Source: SIG622 sp045600125
GTDB taxonomy: Bacteria; Bacillota; Clostridia; Oscillospirales; CAG-382
DNA length: 22,010 nucleotides
Direction of reading: 5' to 3'
Assembly (NCBI GenBank): GCA_045600125.1
Contig: JAZRXH010000019.1
Coordinates: 1 to 22,010, forward strand
Below, piece after piece: positions 1-7,405 of this stretch. The first letter of the stretch is position 1, and each line of letters begins with the position of its first letter. The translations under genes and the position numbers were made by a program. Below the pieces are notes generated by a model. The model saw only the letters and a list, made by a program, of their open reading frames with translations, searched no databases and was not told the DNA's origin.

Positions 1-576
1 GCACTTTTTCAGATGCTTTGAGGCGACCCGGTACAGCTCGAAATATTCCTTGTCGGTGCCGTGCCACATGGGACCCTTATACCCGTTGAAGGGAGTGCTT
101 CCGTCCGGCTCGTTCCAGATTTCCCAGTATTCGATGCCCATATGGAAGCCGTTCGCCCACCCCTCGTTATAGTGGCGGACGATATGCTCGCAGATCTCTG
201 CCCACTTCTGCATGTCCTTCGGCGGGAAAATCCTTCTTGCTTCAAGCTCGTGAAAATTCTCGATGGTAACGCCGAGACGGTAAAAGGGCTTTACCCCGGC
301 GTCGGTCAGCATTTTCAGAACGGTATCGGTAAAGGCGAAGCTGTAAGAGGCGGGATCGTTTACGTCGGCGTCAAAATCCCGGAATATATTCGGCACGTCG
401 CAGAACATATCCATCCCGAACATACCGTACACGTCGTGGAGTCTTGAATACGGGATTCCCGCCTTCGTCAGATACTCGAGAGCGCCGCTTGCGGCTCCGT
501 CAAGCGGGAGCTGTCCCACGGCGTGCATGGGCTTTATTTTTCCGCAGACCTTATTAAAATCAGCTGAAATTTTCAT
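1..576 (-). CDS. GH39-like glycoside hydrolase (beta-xylosidase-type), 3' end outside window
   Basis: The 192 N-terminal codons are present and the frame is open to the left edge, so the C-terminal part is missing. The translation contains YWEIWNEPDGS near residue 150; the asparagine-glutamate pair is the acid/base signature of GH clan A, and the wording is typical of family GH39 (beta-xylosidases, alpha-L-iduronidases). An early stretch, PYSRLHDVYG, fits the first strands of the TIM barrel. The start is ATG at 576, preceded by AAGGAGATAATAC, a strong ribosome binding site. There is no signal peptide, so a cytoplasmic enzyme acting on imported oligosaccharides is likely. It begins 27 bp after the PHP gene on the same strand, so the two probably share a transcript. 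The family call is good; the substrate is inferred only. Confidence 0.8.
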   Translation of the reverse strand, partial: MKISADFNKVCGKIKPMHAVGQLPLDGAASGALEYLTKAGIPYSRLHDVYGMFGMDMFCDVPNIFRDFDADVNDPASYSFAFTDTVLKMLTDAGVKPFYRLGVTIENFHELEARRIFPPKDMQKWAEICEHIVRHYNEGWANGFHMGIEYWEIWNEPDGSTPFNGYKGPMWHGTDKEYFELYRVASKHLKKC

Positions 577-603
577 GTATTATCTCCTTGTCCTATGTTC
601 ATT

Positions 604-1689
604 TTATCTTATGTCTTCCGGAAGAAGCTTCTCGAACTCGTCCCAGAAGTACGCTCTCGTATCGGCAAAGCCGCCCTTTTCGTCCCGCAGATCGAAGCGG
701 ATGAATCTGCCGCAGAAGCTCTTGTCCAGCTCAAAGACCGCCTCGGTGAGGGTCTCGGACTTTTCGCAGTCCGCCTTGAAGCTGAGTGCGTCGGATTTCG
801 ACGAGGTGGATGCAATGACGCCGTTTTTGGAGCGTGCGATCATGCCGTCCCGTCCCTCGGTGAGCATACGGATCTCACGAACGGGAGAGCACTTGATGTG
901 AACAAAGCCGTCCTCTATGAAGATCTCTTCAAAGAGAGGACCGTTGGAGGAATAGGTATCGCCTCTTTCAAGAGCGTTTATGACGGTGTCGTAGTCGAGG
1001 CTGTCGGCTCTGACCATGTTGAAGCCGCCGAAGGAATCCCGTGCCGTCCTCCCGCCGTTGTGGTTGTCGTCGGTGGAGGTGACAGAGAGGCGCATCCCCT
1101 TGCGGAGCATCTTGTCAAGGACGTGGTTTGCGTCCTCAAGGAAGCCGTCCACATAACAGCCGTAGTTGAACATTTCGAGAGCCCACAGCCCCTCCAGTCT
1201 GTCATAATCGGCAAAGGTCTGGAGCGACCAGACAGGGTGATTCAGCGAAACAAAGAAGCCGTGCCGCTTTGCTTCGGCAACGATCCCGTTCACGAATTCC
1301 TGCGAATAGACTCTTTCCACCGGCTCGCCGTAGTATTTGAATTTCTTTCTTGCCTCTTCGTTCGCGAAGCGCCAGTCCACGTACTCCGGGGTGTAGCCGA
1401 CAATGGTTTCACAGTTTTTATCCTTGCTGAAAAGATTCAGATGATAGCACCGCTCGCTGTCCCTGTCGTTGATCGCATATTCGTAAGAGGTGATGGCAAG
1501 AAAGCTTTCATCCGACAGCTCGTTATGCGGAATGATCCGCTCATGGTCGGTGTAGGCTATGATGGAATAGCCCTTTTCCATATACTTTTCTTTCACCTCT
1601 TCGGGAGTCCATTTCCCGTCCGAGCAGGTGGTGTGGCAGTGAAGGTTCGCCTTGTAGTAGTTACCTTTCGGCAGAAGATCGTATCGCAT
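604..1689 (-). CDS. PHP-domain metal-dependent phosphoesterase
   Basis: This 361-residue protein opens with the PHP-family motif NLHCHTTCSDG (H17, H19, D24), followed by AYTDHE (D48, H49), then SLNHPVW and STDDNHNGG, which supply further metal ligands. Such proteins are metal-dependent phosphoesterases, here cytoplasmic with no signal peptide. The physiological substrate cannot be read from sequence. The start at 1689 is chosen because CGGAGGGCAAT lies directly before that ATG; an upstream in-frame ATG at 1716 would put the ribosome binding site inside the coding region. It is the first gene of a two-gene unit with the GH39-like enzyme, suggesting a role in carbohydrate use. The C-terminal third (about residues 235-361) looks like a small beta domain rather than PHP core. 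Confidence 0.85.
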   Translation of the reverse strand: MRYDLLPKGNYYKANLHCHTTCSDGKWTPEEVKEKYMEKGYSIIAYTDHERIIPHNELSDESFLAITSYEYAINDRDSERCYHLNLFSKDKNCETIVGYTPEYVDWRFANEEARKKFKYYGEPVERVYSQEFVNGIVAEAKRHGFFVSLNHPVWSLQTFADYDRLEGLWALEMFNYGCYVDGFLEDANHVLDKMLRKGMRLSVTSTDDNHNGGRTARDSFGGFNMVRADSLDYDTVINALERGDTYSSNGPLFEEIFIEDGFVHIKCSPVREIRMLTEGRDGMIARSKNGVIASTSSKSDALSFKADCEKSETLTEAVFELDKSFCGRFIRFDLRDEKGGFADTRAYFWDEFEKLLPEDIR

Positions 1690-1784
1690 ATTGCCCTCCG
1701 AACATTTTTTCTGCAATTTTTCAAAAACTATGGATTATTTTGAAAAAGTGTAGTATAATAAAGCAAATAATTCCTATACTTGAA

Positions 1785-1813
1785 ATTATAGCACGAAGAG
1801 CTCCCGTTTGCAA
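1785..1813 (-). promoter_or_regulatory. Sigma-A-type promoter for the PHP/GH39 operon
   Basis: On the minus strand TTGCAA (1813-1808), a 17-bp spacer and TATAAT (1790-1785) with an upstream TGC (extended -10) form a good promoter about 95 bp before the PHP start codon. The -35 lies inside an imperfect palindrome, CCGTTTGCAAGCGG (1804-1817), one mismatched pair, which could be a repressor site; that part is inference. Confidence 0.65.
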
Positions 1814-1834
1814 GCGGAAATTGAAACCGTTTTG

Positions 1835-2125
1835 TTAAAGCTTGTCTTCCTTTATGCTTGCATTTTCATTTTCACGGGCGGCGGCATAGGCAATGAGGAT
1901 TTTTTCTTCAAGCTCCTTCCGGAATTCCCGCTTTATCGGGTGCGCCACATCGGAAGTGCTTCCGTCCTTGTTCTTTTTGTTCGGCATCACGGTAAATACG
2001 GCGTTTCCGGCGGAAATTACCTTGATGTCGTGAACCGTAAAGCAGTCGTCAAAGGTGACGGAGCAGATGGCGCAGAGCGGTCGGGCGTCAAACAGTTTTC
2101 TGAATTTTACGTCTGTTATCTCCAT
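1835..2125 (-). CDS. spoVG: Septation/regulatory protein SpoVG
   Basis: This 96-residue protein matches SpoVG along its length: the start MEITDVKFRKL, the middle FTVHDIKVI, then VFTVMPNKKNKDGSTSDVAHP and a helical end. SpoVG is a small RNA/DNA-binding regulator in Gram-positive bacteria that affects septation, capsule and virulence or sporulation genes. Family proteins are usually 85-100 residues, so this is full length. The start ATG at 2125 has GGAAAGGA about 10 bp upstream. It is transcribed divergently from murC, with 105 bp between the starts. No convincing sigma-H promoter was found for it, unlike Bacillus spoVG. The tail is charged and degenerate, as is usual. Confidence 0.93.
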   Translation of the reverse strand: MEITDVKFRKLFDARPLCAICSVTFDDCFTVHDIKVISAGNAVFTVMPNKKNKDGSTSDVAHPIKREFRKELEEKILIAYAAARENENASIKEDKL

Positions 2126-2230
2126 GATTTCAGCATCCTTTCCGGGAAGGCTCCCCCGTTTTTCGGCTGTCCTCCCCGGGCTTAGAATGCACGGATAACA
2201 AAAATCTATTCATGAAAGGAATTCAAAACG

Positions 2231-3610
2231 ATGCTTTCACTGAAAAACATAAATTCCGTATACTTCATCGGCATCGGAGGCGTGAGCATGTCCTCACTTG
2301 CCCATATTCTCCTTGAAAAAGGCGCATCGGTCTACGGCTACGACATGAACCGCTCCGAGGTCACCGAGGCGCTCTCCGCATCGGGAGCGAAAATCACCTA
2401 CGAGCTTTCGTCGGAGCTTCCGGAACGCCTTGACGCCGTGGTCTTCACCGCCGCCATAAAAGACGACAATCCCCTTCTTGTAAAGGCGAGAAGCAGCGGA
2501 GCCGCCGTGCTTTCAAGGGCACAGCTTCTCGGACTTATCGAAGGCGATTACAGGATCGCCATCGGCGTTGCCGGCACCCACGGAAAGTCCACCACCACCG
2601 GCTTTATCTCCTCCGTTTGTCTATATGACGATGAAAATACCGCCGTACTCTCCGGCGCCAACCTTCCCTTCCTCGGTTCGAGCTTCAAAACGGGAAACGG
2701 GGACAAAATCGTATACGAAGCCTGCGAGTACAAGGACTCGTATCTCAGCATGATCCCCACCGTCAAGGTCATCCTAAACTGCGAGCACGACCACATCGAC
2801 TACTTCCCCACCCTTGAAGACGTAAAGCGCTCCTTCGGAAAATATGCCGGCAACAGCCGAAACGGGAACGATACGAATATCACCGTGGTGAACCTCGACA
2901 GCCCTAACGCCGTGGACGCCGTGAAGGATTCCGGCTCGGAGATCTATTACTACTCCGATACAAGACAAGCCGACTTCTATGCCGAAAGGGTCGAAATGAA
3001 GGACGGCTACGGTCATTTCTCGCTCGCCGTGAAGGGTAAGGGCACTGTTGTCGAGGATATCCGCCTCAACATTCCCGGAAGACACAACGTCTCGAACGCC
3101 GTGGCAGCCTTCGCCGCCTGCTGCCTTGCGGGCGTGTCCCCGGAGAATATCAGGAAAGGTCTTGAGCGCTTCACCGGCGTTTCCCGCCGCTTCGAGCTTC
3201 TCGGCAGCTTTAACGGCGCAAGAGTTTTCGACGATTACGCCCATCATCCCGACGAGATCCGCGTCACGCTGACGGCGGCAAAGGACATCGTGAAGGGCGG
3301 CAGAATCTTCTGCGTGTTCCAGCCTCACACCTATTCGAGGACGGTCGGCTTCCTCGATGACTTCGCCTCGGCTCTTTCTCTTGCCGACAAGGTTTATCTC
3401 TGCGACATCTTCCCCGCCCGGGAGGTCAACGTCTGGGGCGTAAGCTCCGGCGACATTGCAAAGAAGATGGACTGCGCCGAATACATTGACTCCTTCGACG
3501 CCGTAACCGAAAGGCTGAAAGCCGAGCTCCGTGCAGACGACATCTGCATCACCATGGGCGCCGGCGTAGCCTACAAGGTCGCCGAAGCCCTTCTCCGGAA
3601 TAAGGACTGA
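2231..3610 (+). CDS. murC: UDP-N-acetylmuramate--L-alanine ligase
   Basis: MurC adds L-alanine to UDP-MurNAc using ATP, the first peptide step of peptidoglycan synthesis in the cytoplasm. The 459 residues cover all three domains: a Rossmann UDP-binding domain with FIGIGGVSMSSLA near residue 12, the ATP-binding loop GVAGTHGKSTTT at 112-123, and a C-terminal domain with DDYAHHPDEI and VFQPHTYSRT, both typical of MurC rather than MurD/E/F. Length is normal. The start ATG has AAAGGA 10 bp upstream. The gene is monocistronic: asd downstream has its own promoter. No clear terminator follows, only a weak inverted repeat around 3650. Mpl (tripeptide ligase) is the main alternative, but the residues after the ATP loop and the length favour MurC. 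Confidence 0.94.
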   Translation: MLSLKNINSVYFIGIGGVSMSSLAHILLEKGASVYGYDMNRSEVTEALSASGAKITYELSSELPERLDAVVFTAAIKDDNPLLVKARSSGAAVLSRAQLLGLIEGDYRIAIGVAGTHGKSTTTGFISSVCLYDDENTAVLSGANLPFLGSSFKTGNGDKIVYEACEYKDSYLSMIPTVKVILNCEHDHIDYFPTLEDVKRSFGKYAGNSRNGNDTNITVVNLDSPNAVDAVKDSGSEIYYYSDTRQADFYAERVEMKDGYGHFSLAVKGKGTVVEDIRLNIPGRHNVSNAVAAFAACCLAGVSPENIRKGLERFTGVSRRFELLGSFNGARVFDDYAHHPDEIRVTLTAAKDIVKGGRIFCVFQPHTYSRTVGFLDDFASALSLADKVYLCDIFPAREVNVWGVSSGDIAKKMDCAEYIDSFDAVTERLKAELRADDICITMGAGVAYKVAEALLRNKD

Positions 3611-3719
3611 AAGGTCTTCCGGCAAATGAACGACCGTTATGCCATGCATTTCCACGGCAAAAACTACAATATTTACAAGAATTACGTAAAATTTACCGAA
3701 AATATGGCAAACATCCATA

Positions 3720-3748
3720 TTGACAATACTTTACGGATTTACTATAAT
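3720..3748 (+). promoter_or_regulatory. Perfect consensus sigma-A promoter of asd
   Basis: TTGACA (3720-3725), exactly 17 bp, then TATAAT (3743-3748): every base of both hexamers matches the sigma-70/sigma-A consensus. The start site should fall near 3755, leaving only about 20 bases before the start codon, so there is no room for a riboswitch or leader attenuator. Confidence 0.9.
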
Positions 3749-3777
3749 AGCATAATAAAACATTGGAGGTTTTTCAT

Positions 3778-4863
3778 ATGAATAAACTCAGAGCAGGTAT
3801 CATCGGAGCGACCGGTATGGTAGGTCAGCGTTTCATCACCCTTCTTGCCGAGCATCCGATGTTTGAAATAAGCGTACTTTCCGCAAGCGCCAGAAGCGCC
3901 GGAAAAACCTATGAGGAAGCCCTCGGCGGCAGATGGAAGCTGAAGACTCCCATGCCCGAGAAGGTCGCAAAGATGACGGTATACGACGCCGTCGCCGACA
4001 TCGACAAGATCTGCGAGATGTGCGATTTCACCTTCTGCGCCGTGGACATGAAGAAGGACGAGATCCGCGCTCTCGAGGAAGCCTACGCAAAGCACGAAAC
4101 GCCCGTTGTTTCCAACAACTCCGCCTGCCGTATGCTGGATGACATCCCCATGGTCGTTCCGGAGATCAATCCCGGGCACCTCGAAATCATCGAAGAGCAG
4201 AAGAAGAGACTCGGCACAAAGCGCGGCTTTATCGCCGTAAAGCCCAACTGCTCGATCCAGAGCTACGTGCCCATGCTCACTCCCCTTCGCAAGTACGGCA
4301 TTGAAACGGTAGTCGTTACCACCTATCAGGCGATCTCCGGCGCCGGAAAGACCTTTAGCGAATGGCAGGAAATGGTTGACAACGTGATCCCCTACATCGG
4401 CGGCGAGGAAGAAAAGAGCGAAAAGGAACCCTTAAAGCTCTGGGGCAAGATCGAAAACGGCAGGATCGTTCCCGAATCCGAGACCCTCATCACCACCCAG
4501 TGCATCCGTGTGCCGGTGACCGACGGTCATACGGCGGCGTGCTTTGTAAAGTTTAAGAATAAACCTACAAGGGAGCAGATCCTCGAGGACTGGAAGAGCT
4601 TCAGCGGACTTCCTCAGGAGCTCGGACTTCCGTCGGCACCCGCACAGTTCATTACTTATTTCGAGGAAGACAACCGTCCGCAGGCAAATCTCGACAGAGA
4701 CATCTACGGCGGCATGGGCGTGACCTGCGGCAGACTCCGGGAGGATTCCTTCTTTGACTACAAGTTCGTGGGACTCTCCCACAACACGCTCCGAGGTGCT
4801 GCCGGCGGCGGCGTTCTCATTGCGGAGCTTCTGGCGAAGCAGGGATATATCATAGCCAAGTAA
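3778..4863 (+). CDS. asd: Aspartate-semialdehyde dehydrogenase, archaeal/fungal type
   Basis: The enzyme reduces aspartyl-4-phosphate to aspartate semialdehyde with NADPH, the branch point to lysine/diaminopimelate, threonine and methionine. The 361 residues carry the nucleotide-binding GATGMVGQRF (residues 10-19), the catalytic cysteine C158 in KPNCSIQS, and the later VPVTDGHTA with the probable catalytic histidine. The wording (GATGMVGQRF, SNNSACRM, TTYQAISGAGKTF) is that of the archaeal/fungal branch rather than the Escherichia coli type; this branch also occurs in some Clostridia and Bacteroidota. The start at 3778 is chosen because GGAGG lies 8 bp before it; an upstream TTG at 3763 overlaps the ribosome binding site. 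Product supplies diaminopimelate for the cell wall, which fits with murC next door although each has separate expression signals. Confidence 0.93.
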   Translation: MNKLRAGIIGATGMVGQRFITLLAEHPMFEISVLSASARSAGKTYEEALGGRWKLKTPMPEKVAKMTVYDAVADIDKICEMCDFTFCAVDMKKDEIRALEEAYAKHETPVVSNNSACRMLDDIPMVVPEINPGHLEIIEEQKKRLGTKRGFIAVKPNCSIQSYVPMLTPLRKYGIETVVVTTYQAISGAGKTFSEWQEMVDNVIPYIGGEEEKSEKEPLKLWGKIENGRIVPESETLITTQCIRVPVTDGHTAACFVKFKNKPTREQILEDWKSFSGLPQELGLPSAPAQFITYFEEDNRPQANLDRDIYGGMGVTCGRLREDSFFDYKFVGLSHNTLRGAAGGGVLIAELLAKQGYIIAK

Positions 4864-4868
4864 TTATT

Positions 4869-4908
4869 ATAATGCCCGATGGAGGTTAAAAGCTTCATCG
4901 GGCATTAT
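4869..4908 (+). terminator. Rho-independent terminator of asd
   Basis: A perfect 13-bp stem, ATAATGCCCGATG (4869-4881) with CATCGGGCATTAT (4896-4908), encloses a 14-base loop and starts 5 bases after the asd stop. The T-run is short, but the position and stem strength make a terminator likely. Confidence 0.85.
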
Positions 4909-5112
4909 TTGTGCTGTATTTCCTTTACGAATGGTTTATTTCGCAGGTATTATTCCCGGAAGAGCCGTGAGTCCGGCAATCGCTGCACCCACATCGTGAG
5001 CCGATGGCAATGCGCTCCCGCTTTTATCTGAGGCAGGGTCTCGAGGTGCCCGCATGGGCTCCCCCGCCCGCTGAAGACTGTTCCCGACCTCAGCGGAAAT
5101 TTTCAATAAATA

Positions 5113-7140
5113 TCAGTTGTAGAGAATCTTCACGTCAACGGAGGCTTTCCGGCAAGGCGCCTTCGCCTTGTAGAAATTCCCGTTCTTGTAGAGGATAACG
5201 GGCTTGCCGTCAAAGGTCACCGCCTTCACTTCCTTCTCGCTGTAGAAGGCGAACTCGCCGCCCTCAAGAAGCGTACAGCCGTCGGGACTGACATCTGCGC
5301 AGGCTCTTGTGCCGATGAACTTATCGGTAAGTCCGACAAGGGCGAAGGAGTCCCGGATGGGCGCCACGGTGTAGAGCCGGAAATCATCCTGATCGGAAAG
5401 ACATGAGGAGAACCTGCCGCCCTCGGCGTCGATCACGCCGTACTTTCCGGAGAAGTGCTCGTAGATAAGATATCTGTCCGCCTTTTTCTCTGCTTTCAGT
5501 TCGGAAAGACCGAAGAGAACCGATACGGGGAGGTTCCTTGCGTTGATGTCAAAGGCTGCGACCATGTAGGTGTCGCCGCACCTCGAGAAGATCTTGAAGG
5601 CTTCACGGGAGCCCTCGGGATCCACCGTCAGACAGTCGGCTGTCGGCACCGCCGGGAGGTCGGTACGGAGAATGCGTCCGTCATACAGACAAAGAGGTGC
5701 AAGAACGCTTGCCTTACTGCGCTTTGCGGTATCCGAAACGTAGATGGGACCGCCGCTGATGGCACGTACCACCGAGTTCTTGATGCCCTGCCCGTCGTCT
5801 GTCCACCACATATCCCAGTCGCACCAGATGAGCTGTCCCTGATAGAGCGAGTTGTAGGAGCACTGGAGGATGTGGTTGATGAACCACGGACGGTTCTCGG
5901 GCTGGAAGTCGCCGGAGCAGCGGGAGATCGCCGTGTCGGGTCTGTTCCAGATGTTTTCCTCCGCCATGCCCATGCAGTTGATAAGGTCGCCGCCGAAATA
6001 CTTATAGACAGACTTCTCGATCGACTTGTGGAGGTTCCGCGCGATGGTTCCCACCGGAGCAAGTCCCTTGTACCACGAGCGGATGCAGCTCTGATTGTCC
6101 ACCTTCATGAACTTGGCGCCGGCGTCGGAAAGAGTCCTGTGGAAGGAATCGTAGAATTCAAACGCCTGCTCCTCGGTGATGCCGTGGATGTATCTCGTCC
6201 TGCCTTCCTTTTCCCGCTCGATAAGGCAGGAGCGGTGCTCGTTGAAGATCGCACCGTTCTCGGCGATGCCCTTCCAGTAGCCGGTGGTGGGGTGCCACAT
6301 GCCGACAGTGATGCCGAATTTGTTCATCTCGGAAATGCAGTGACCGAGCCCCAGAGGGAAACGCTCGGGAGCGGCGTTGAAGGAATCCAGCGGCGAGGAG
6401 TGCATAAGATTGAACATCTCGCCTCTCGTGGAATACTTTTTGCCCACAAAGTTCTTCACGTCCGCCCACATATCGTCGATGATCGCCCACTTCACGGGGA
6501 TATCCTTGTCACGGAACTCACGGCACTTCTCCACAAGATCGTTCTCGGTGACACGGATCTGGAAGGCGTCCCAGCTGCACCAGCCGAGGTATTCGAATAT
6601 TTCCGGATACGGTCTGTCCTCACGCATCTTGATGTAATTGCCCAGACACTCCACGGCGAACTTCGTAAGGTCGTGCATGAGAACGTAAGGGTCGTCGCCG
6701 GAGCCGACAACGAAGGCAAGCGTATTGCACTTGGAAAGTCCCGCATACCAGGAGTAGACCTTGGCGCAAAGCTCGCCGTCGCAGCCCTCGAGGGTACACT
6801 TGTACTCGGCGCCGCAGACGGGAAGCAGCACCGTAAAGGAGCCGTCCTTATTCTTGACGATCAGCGCCTGCGTGTCGGGGGGACAAAGGGACAGATCGTT
6901 TCCGAAGTTCGGGCGGCACCAAAACTCCGAGTAGCGGTTGACCGAAACGTACTCGGCATCCTTCTCAAAGCCGCTTATCGAGATCTTGACGGCAAGCTCG
7001 CTGTTGAAAAAGCGGCTGCCGGCGTCGGCTTCGGTATAGACGGCGGTAAAACCGTCCTTTTCTTTGAATGTAAGAGCGCAGGGGCAGCAGCCGGACTCTT
7101 CTCCGAGGTACCCTTGGGCTTTATAGGTGATTTCGGACAT
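5113..7140 (-). CDS. Raffinose synthase/Sip1-family (GH36-like) glycosidase
   Basis: The 675-residue protein carries the raffinose synthase/Sip1 pattern: EYLGWCSWDAFQIRVTE (about 183-199), WAIIDDMW (218-225), the nucleophile-type motif KFMKVDNQS (D348) and the acid/base-type SRCSGDFQP (D411), followed by WCDWDMWWT. Bacterial members are alpha-galactosidase-like enzymes; the true substrate is not determined by sequence. No signal peptide, so cytoplasmic. The start at 7140 is chosen because GGAGG is 8 bp upstream. A closer ATG at 7146 leaves only 2 bp, and a longer ORF starting at 7245 would begin upstream of the promoter. It is divergent from a beta-propeller protein and probably co-regulated with it. 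A DUF or GH36 annotation is also possible, but the family call is solid. Confidence 0.87.
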   Translation of the reverse strand: MSEITYKAQGYLGEESGCCPCALTFKEKDGFTAVYTEADAGSRFFNSELAVKISISGFEKDAEYVSVNRYSEFWCRPNFGNDLSLCPPDTQALIVKNKDGSFTVLLPVCGAEYKCTLEGCDGELCAKVYSWYAGLSKCNTLAFVVGSGDDPYVLMHDLTKFAVECLGNYIKMREDRPYPEIFEYLGWCSWDAFQIRVTENDLVEKCREFRDKDIPVKWAIIDDMWADVKNFVGKKYSTRGEMFNLMHSSPLDSFNAAPERFPLGLGHCISEMNKFGITVGMWHPTTGYWKGIAENGAIFNEHRSCLIEREKEGRTRYIHGITEEQAFEFYDSFHRTLSDAGAKFMKVDNQSCIRSWYKGLAPVGTIARNLHKSIEKSVYKYFGGDLINCMGMAEENIWNRPDTAISRCSGDFQPENRPWFINHILQCSYNSLYQGQLIWCDWDMWWTDDGQGIKNSVVRAISGGPIYVSDTAKRSKASVLAPLCLYDGRILRTDLPAVPTADCLTVDPEGSREAFKIFSRCGDTYMVAAFDINARNLPVSVLFGLSELKAEKKADRYLIYEHFSGKYGVIDAEGGRFSSCLSDQDDFRLYTVAPIRDSFALVGLTDKFIGTRACADVSPDGCTLLEGGEFAFYSEKEVKAVTFDGKPVILYKNGNFYKAKAPCRKASVDVKILYN

Positions 7141-7201
7141 CTTCATTTCCTCCGTTTGCATTAAAATATGATGAGTATAATCCTTCGGATAATCTCCGTA
7201 A

Positions 7202-7230
7202 ATTTTACCATAAAGGGCTTGTTTTGTCAA
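7202..7230 (-). promoter_or_regulatory. Promoter of the Sip1-type gene
   Basis: Minus strand TTGACA (7230-7225), 17-bp spacer, TAAAAT (7207-7202) with an upstream TGG extended -10. It leaves an untranslated leader of about 55 bases and shows that the long in-frame extension to 7245 is not translated. Confidence 0.8.
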
Positions 7231-7272
7231 CGTCAATTCAACCATAAATATGCTGTTTTTTCGTTCAAAGTG

Positions 7273-7284
7273 CCGAATTTTCGG
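7273..7284. promoter_or_regulatory. Inverted repeat between divergent promoters (possible operator)
   Basis: CCGAATTTTCGG has 5-bp arms around a 2-base centre and lies midway between the two divergent promoters. This is a position where a shared repressor or activator could bind. The arms are short, so chance is possible. Confidence 0.3.
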
Positions 7285-7300
7285 AAATGAAGCAAAGCGG

Positions 7301-7330
7301 TTGACAAGGCGGTATTGCGAGTGCTAAAAT
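7301..7330 (+). promoter_or_regulatory. Promoter of the beta-propeller gene
   Basis: TTGACA (7301-7306), an 18-bp spacer and TAAAAT (7325-7330). The start site should fall near 7337, about 70 bases before the start codon. Confidence 0.75.
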
Positions 7331-7335
7331 GTTCT

Positions 7336-7354
7336 CGGCAAAGGAATCCTGCCG
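7336..7354. promoter_or_regulatory. Interrupted palindrome at the start site (possible operator)
   Basis: CGGCAAAGGAATCCTGCCG pairs CGGCA with TGCCG and GGA with TCC around a bulge of AA. It begins 6 bases after the -10 and so overlaps the expected transcription start, a classic place for a repressor. It could also form a small RNA hairpin at the 5' end of the message. Confidence 0.4.
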
Positions 7355-7405
7355 AATGGATTTCATTCACGATCAATCAATTTACATGAAAAAGGAGAAG
7401 AGAAT

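Noticed and set aside
595..1743. Large plus-strand open frame opposite the PHP gene
   Set aside because: It is the antisense shadow of the PHP gene, which has clear conserved metal-binding motifs; the antisense product shows no family pattern.
2126..2230. Sigma-H promoter for spoVG
   Set aside because: A GAAT element is present, but no matching -35 (AGGAW) at proper spacing was found.
4936..5112. 59 open codons directly after the TGA stop of the Sip1-type gene, in the same frame
   Set aside because: No start codon with a ribosome binding site, composition biased and not protein-like; open length within what GC-rich DNA gives by chance. Stop read-through is not supported.
5455..7164. 569-codon plus-strand open frame opposite the Sip1-type gene
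   Set aside because: Antisense shadow; the minus-strand gene has catalytic motifs and a promoter.
7141..7245. Longer N-terminus for the Sip1-type protein (35 extra residues from 7245)
   Set aside because: This segment contains the TTGACA and TAAAAT promoter on the same strand, and the ATG at 7140 has an ideal ribosome binding site.
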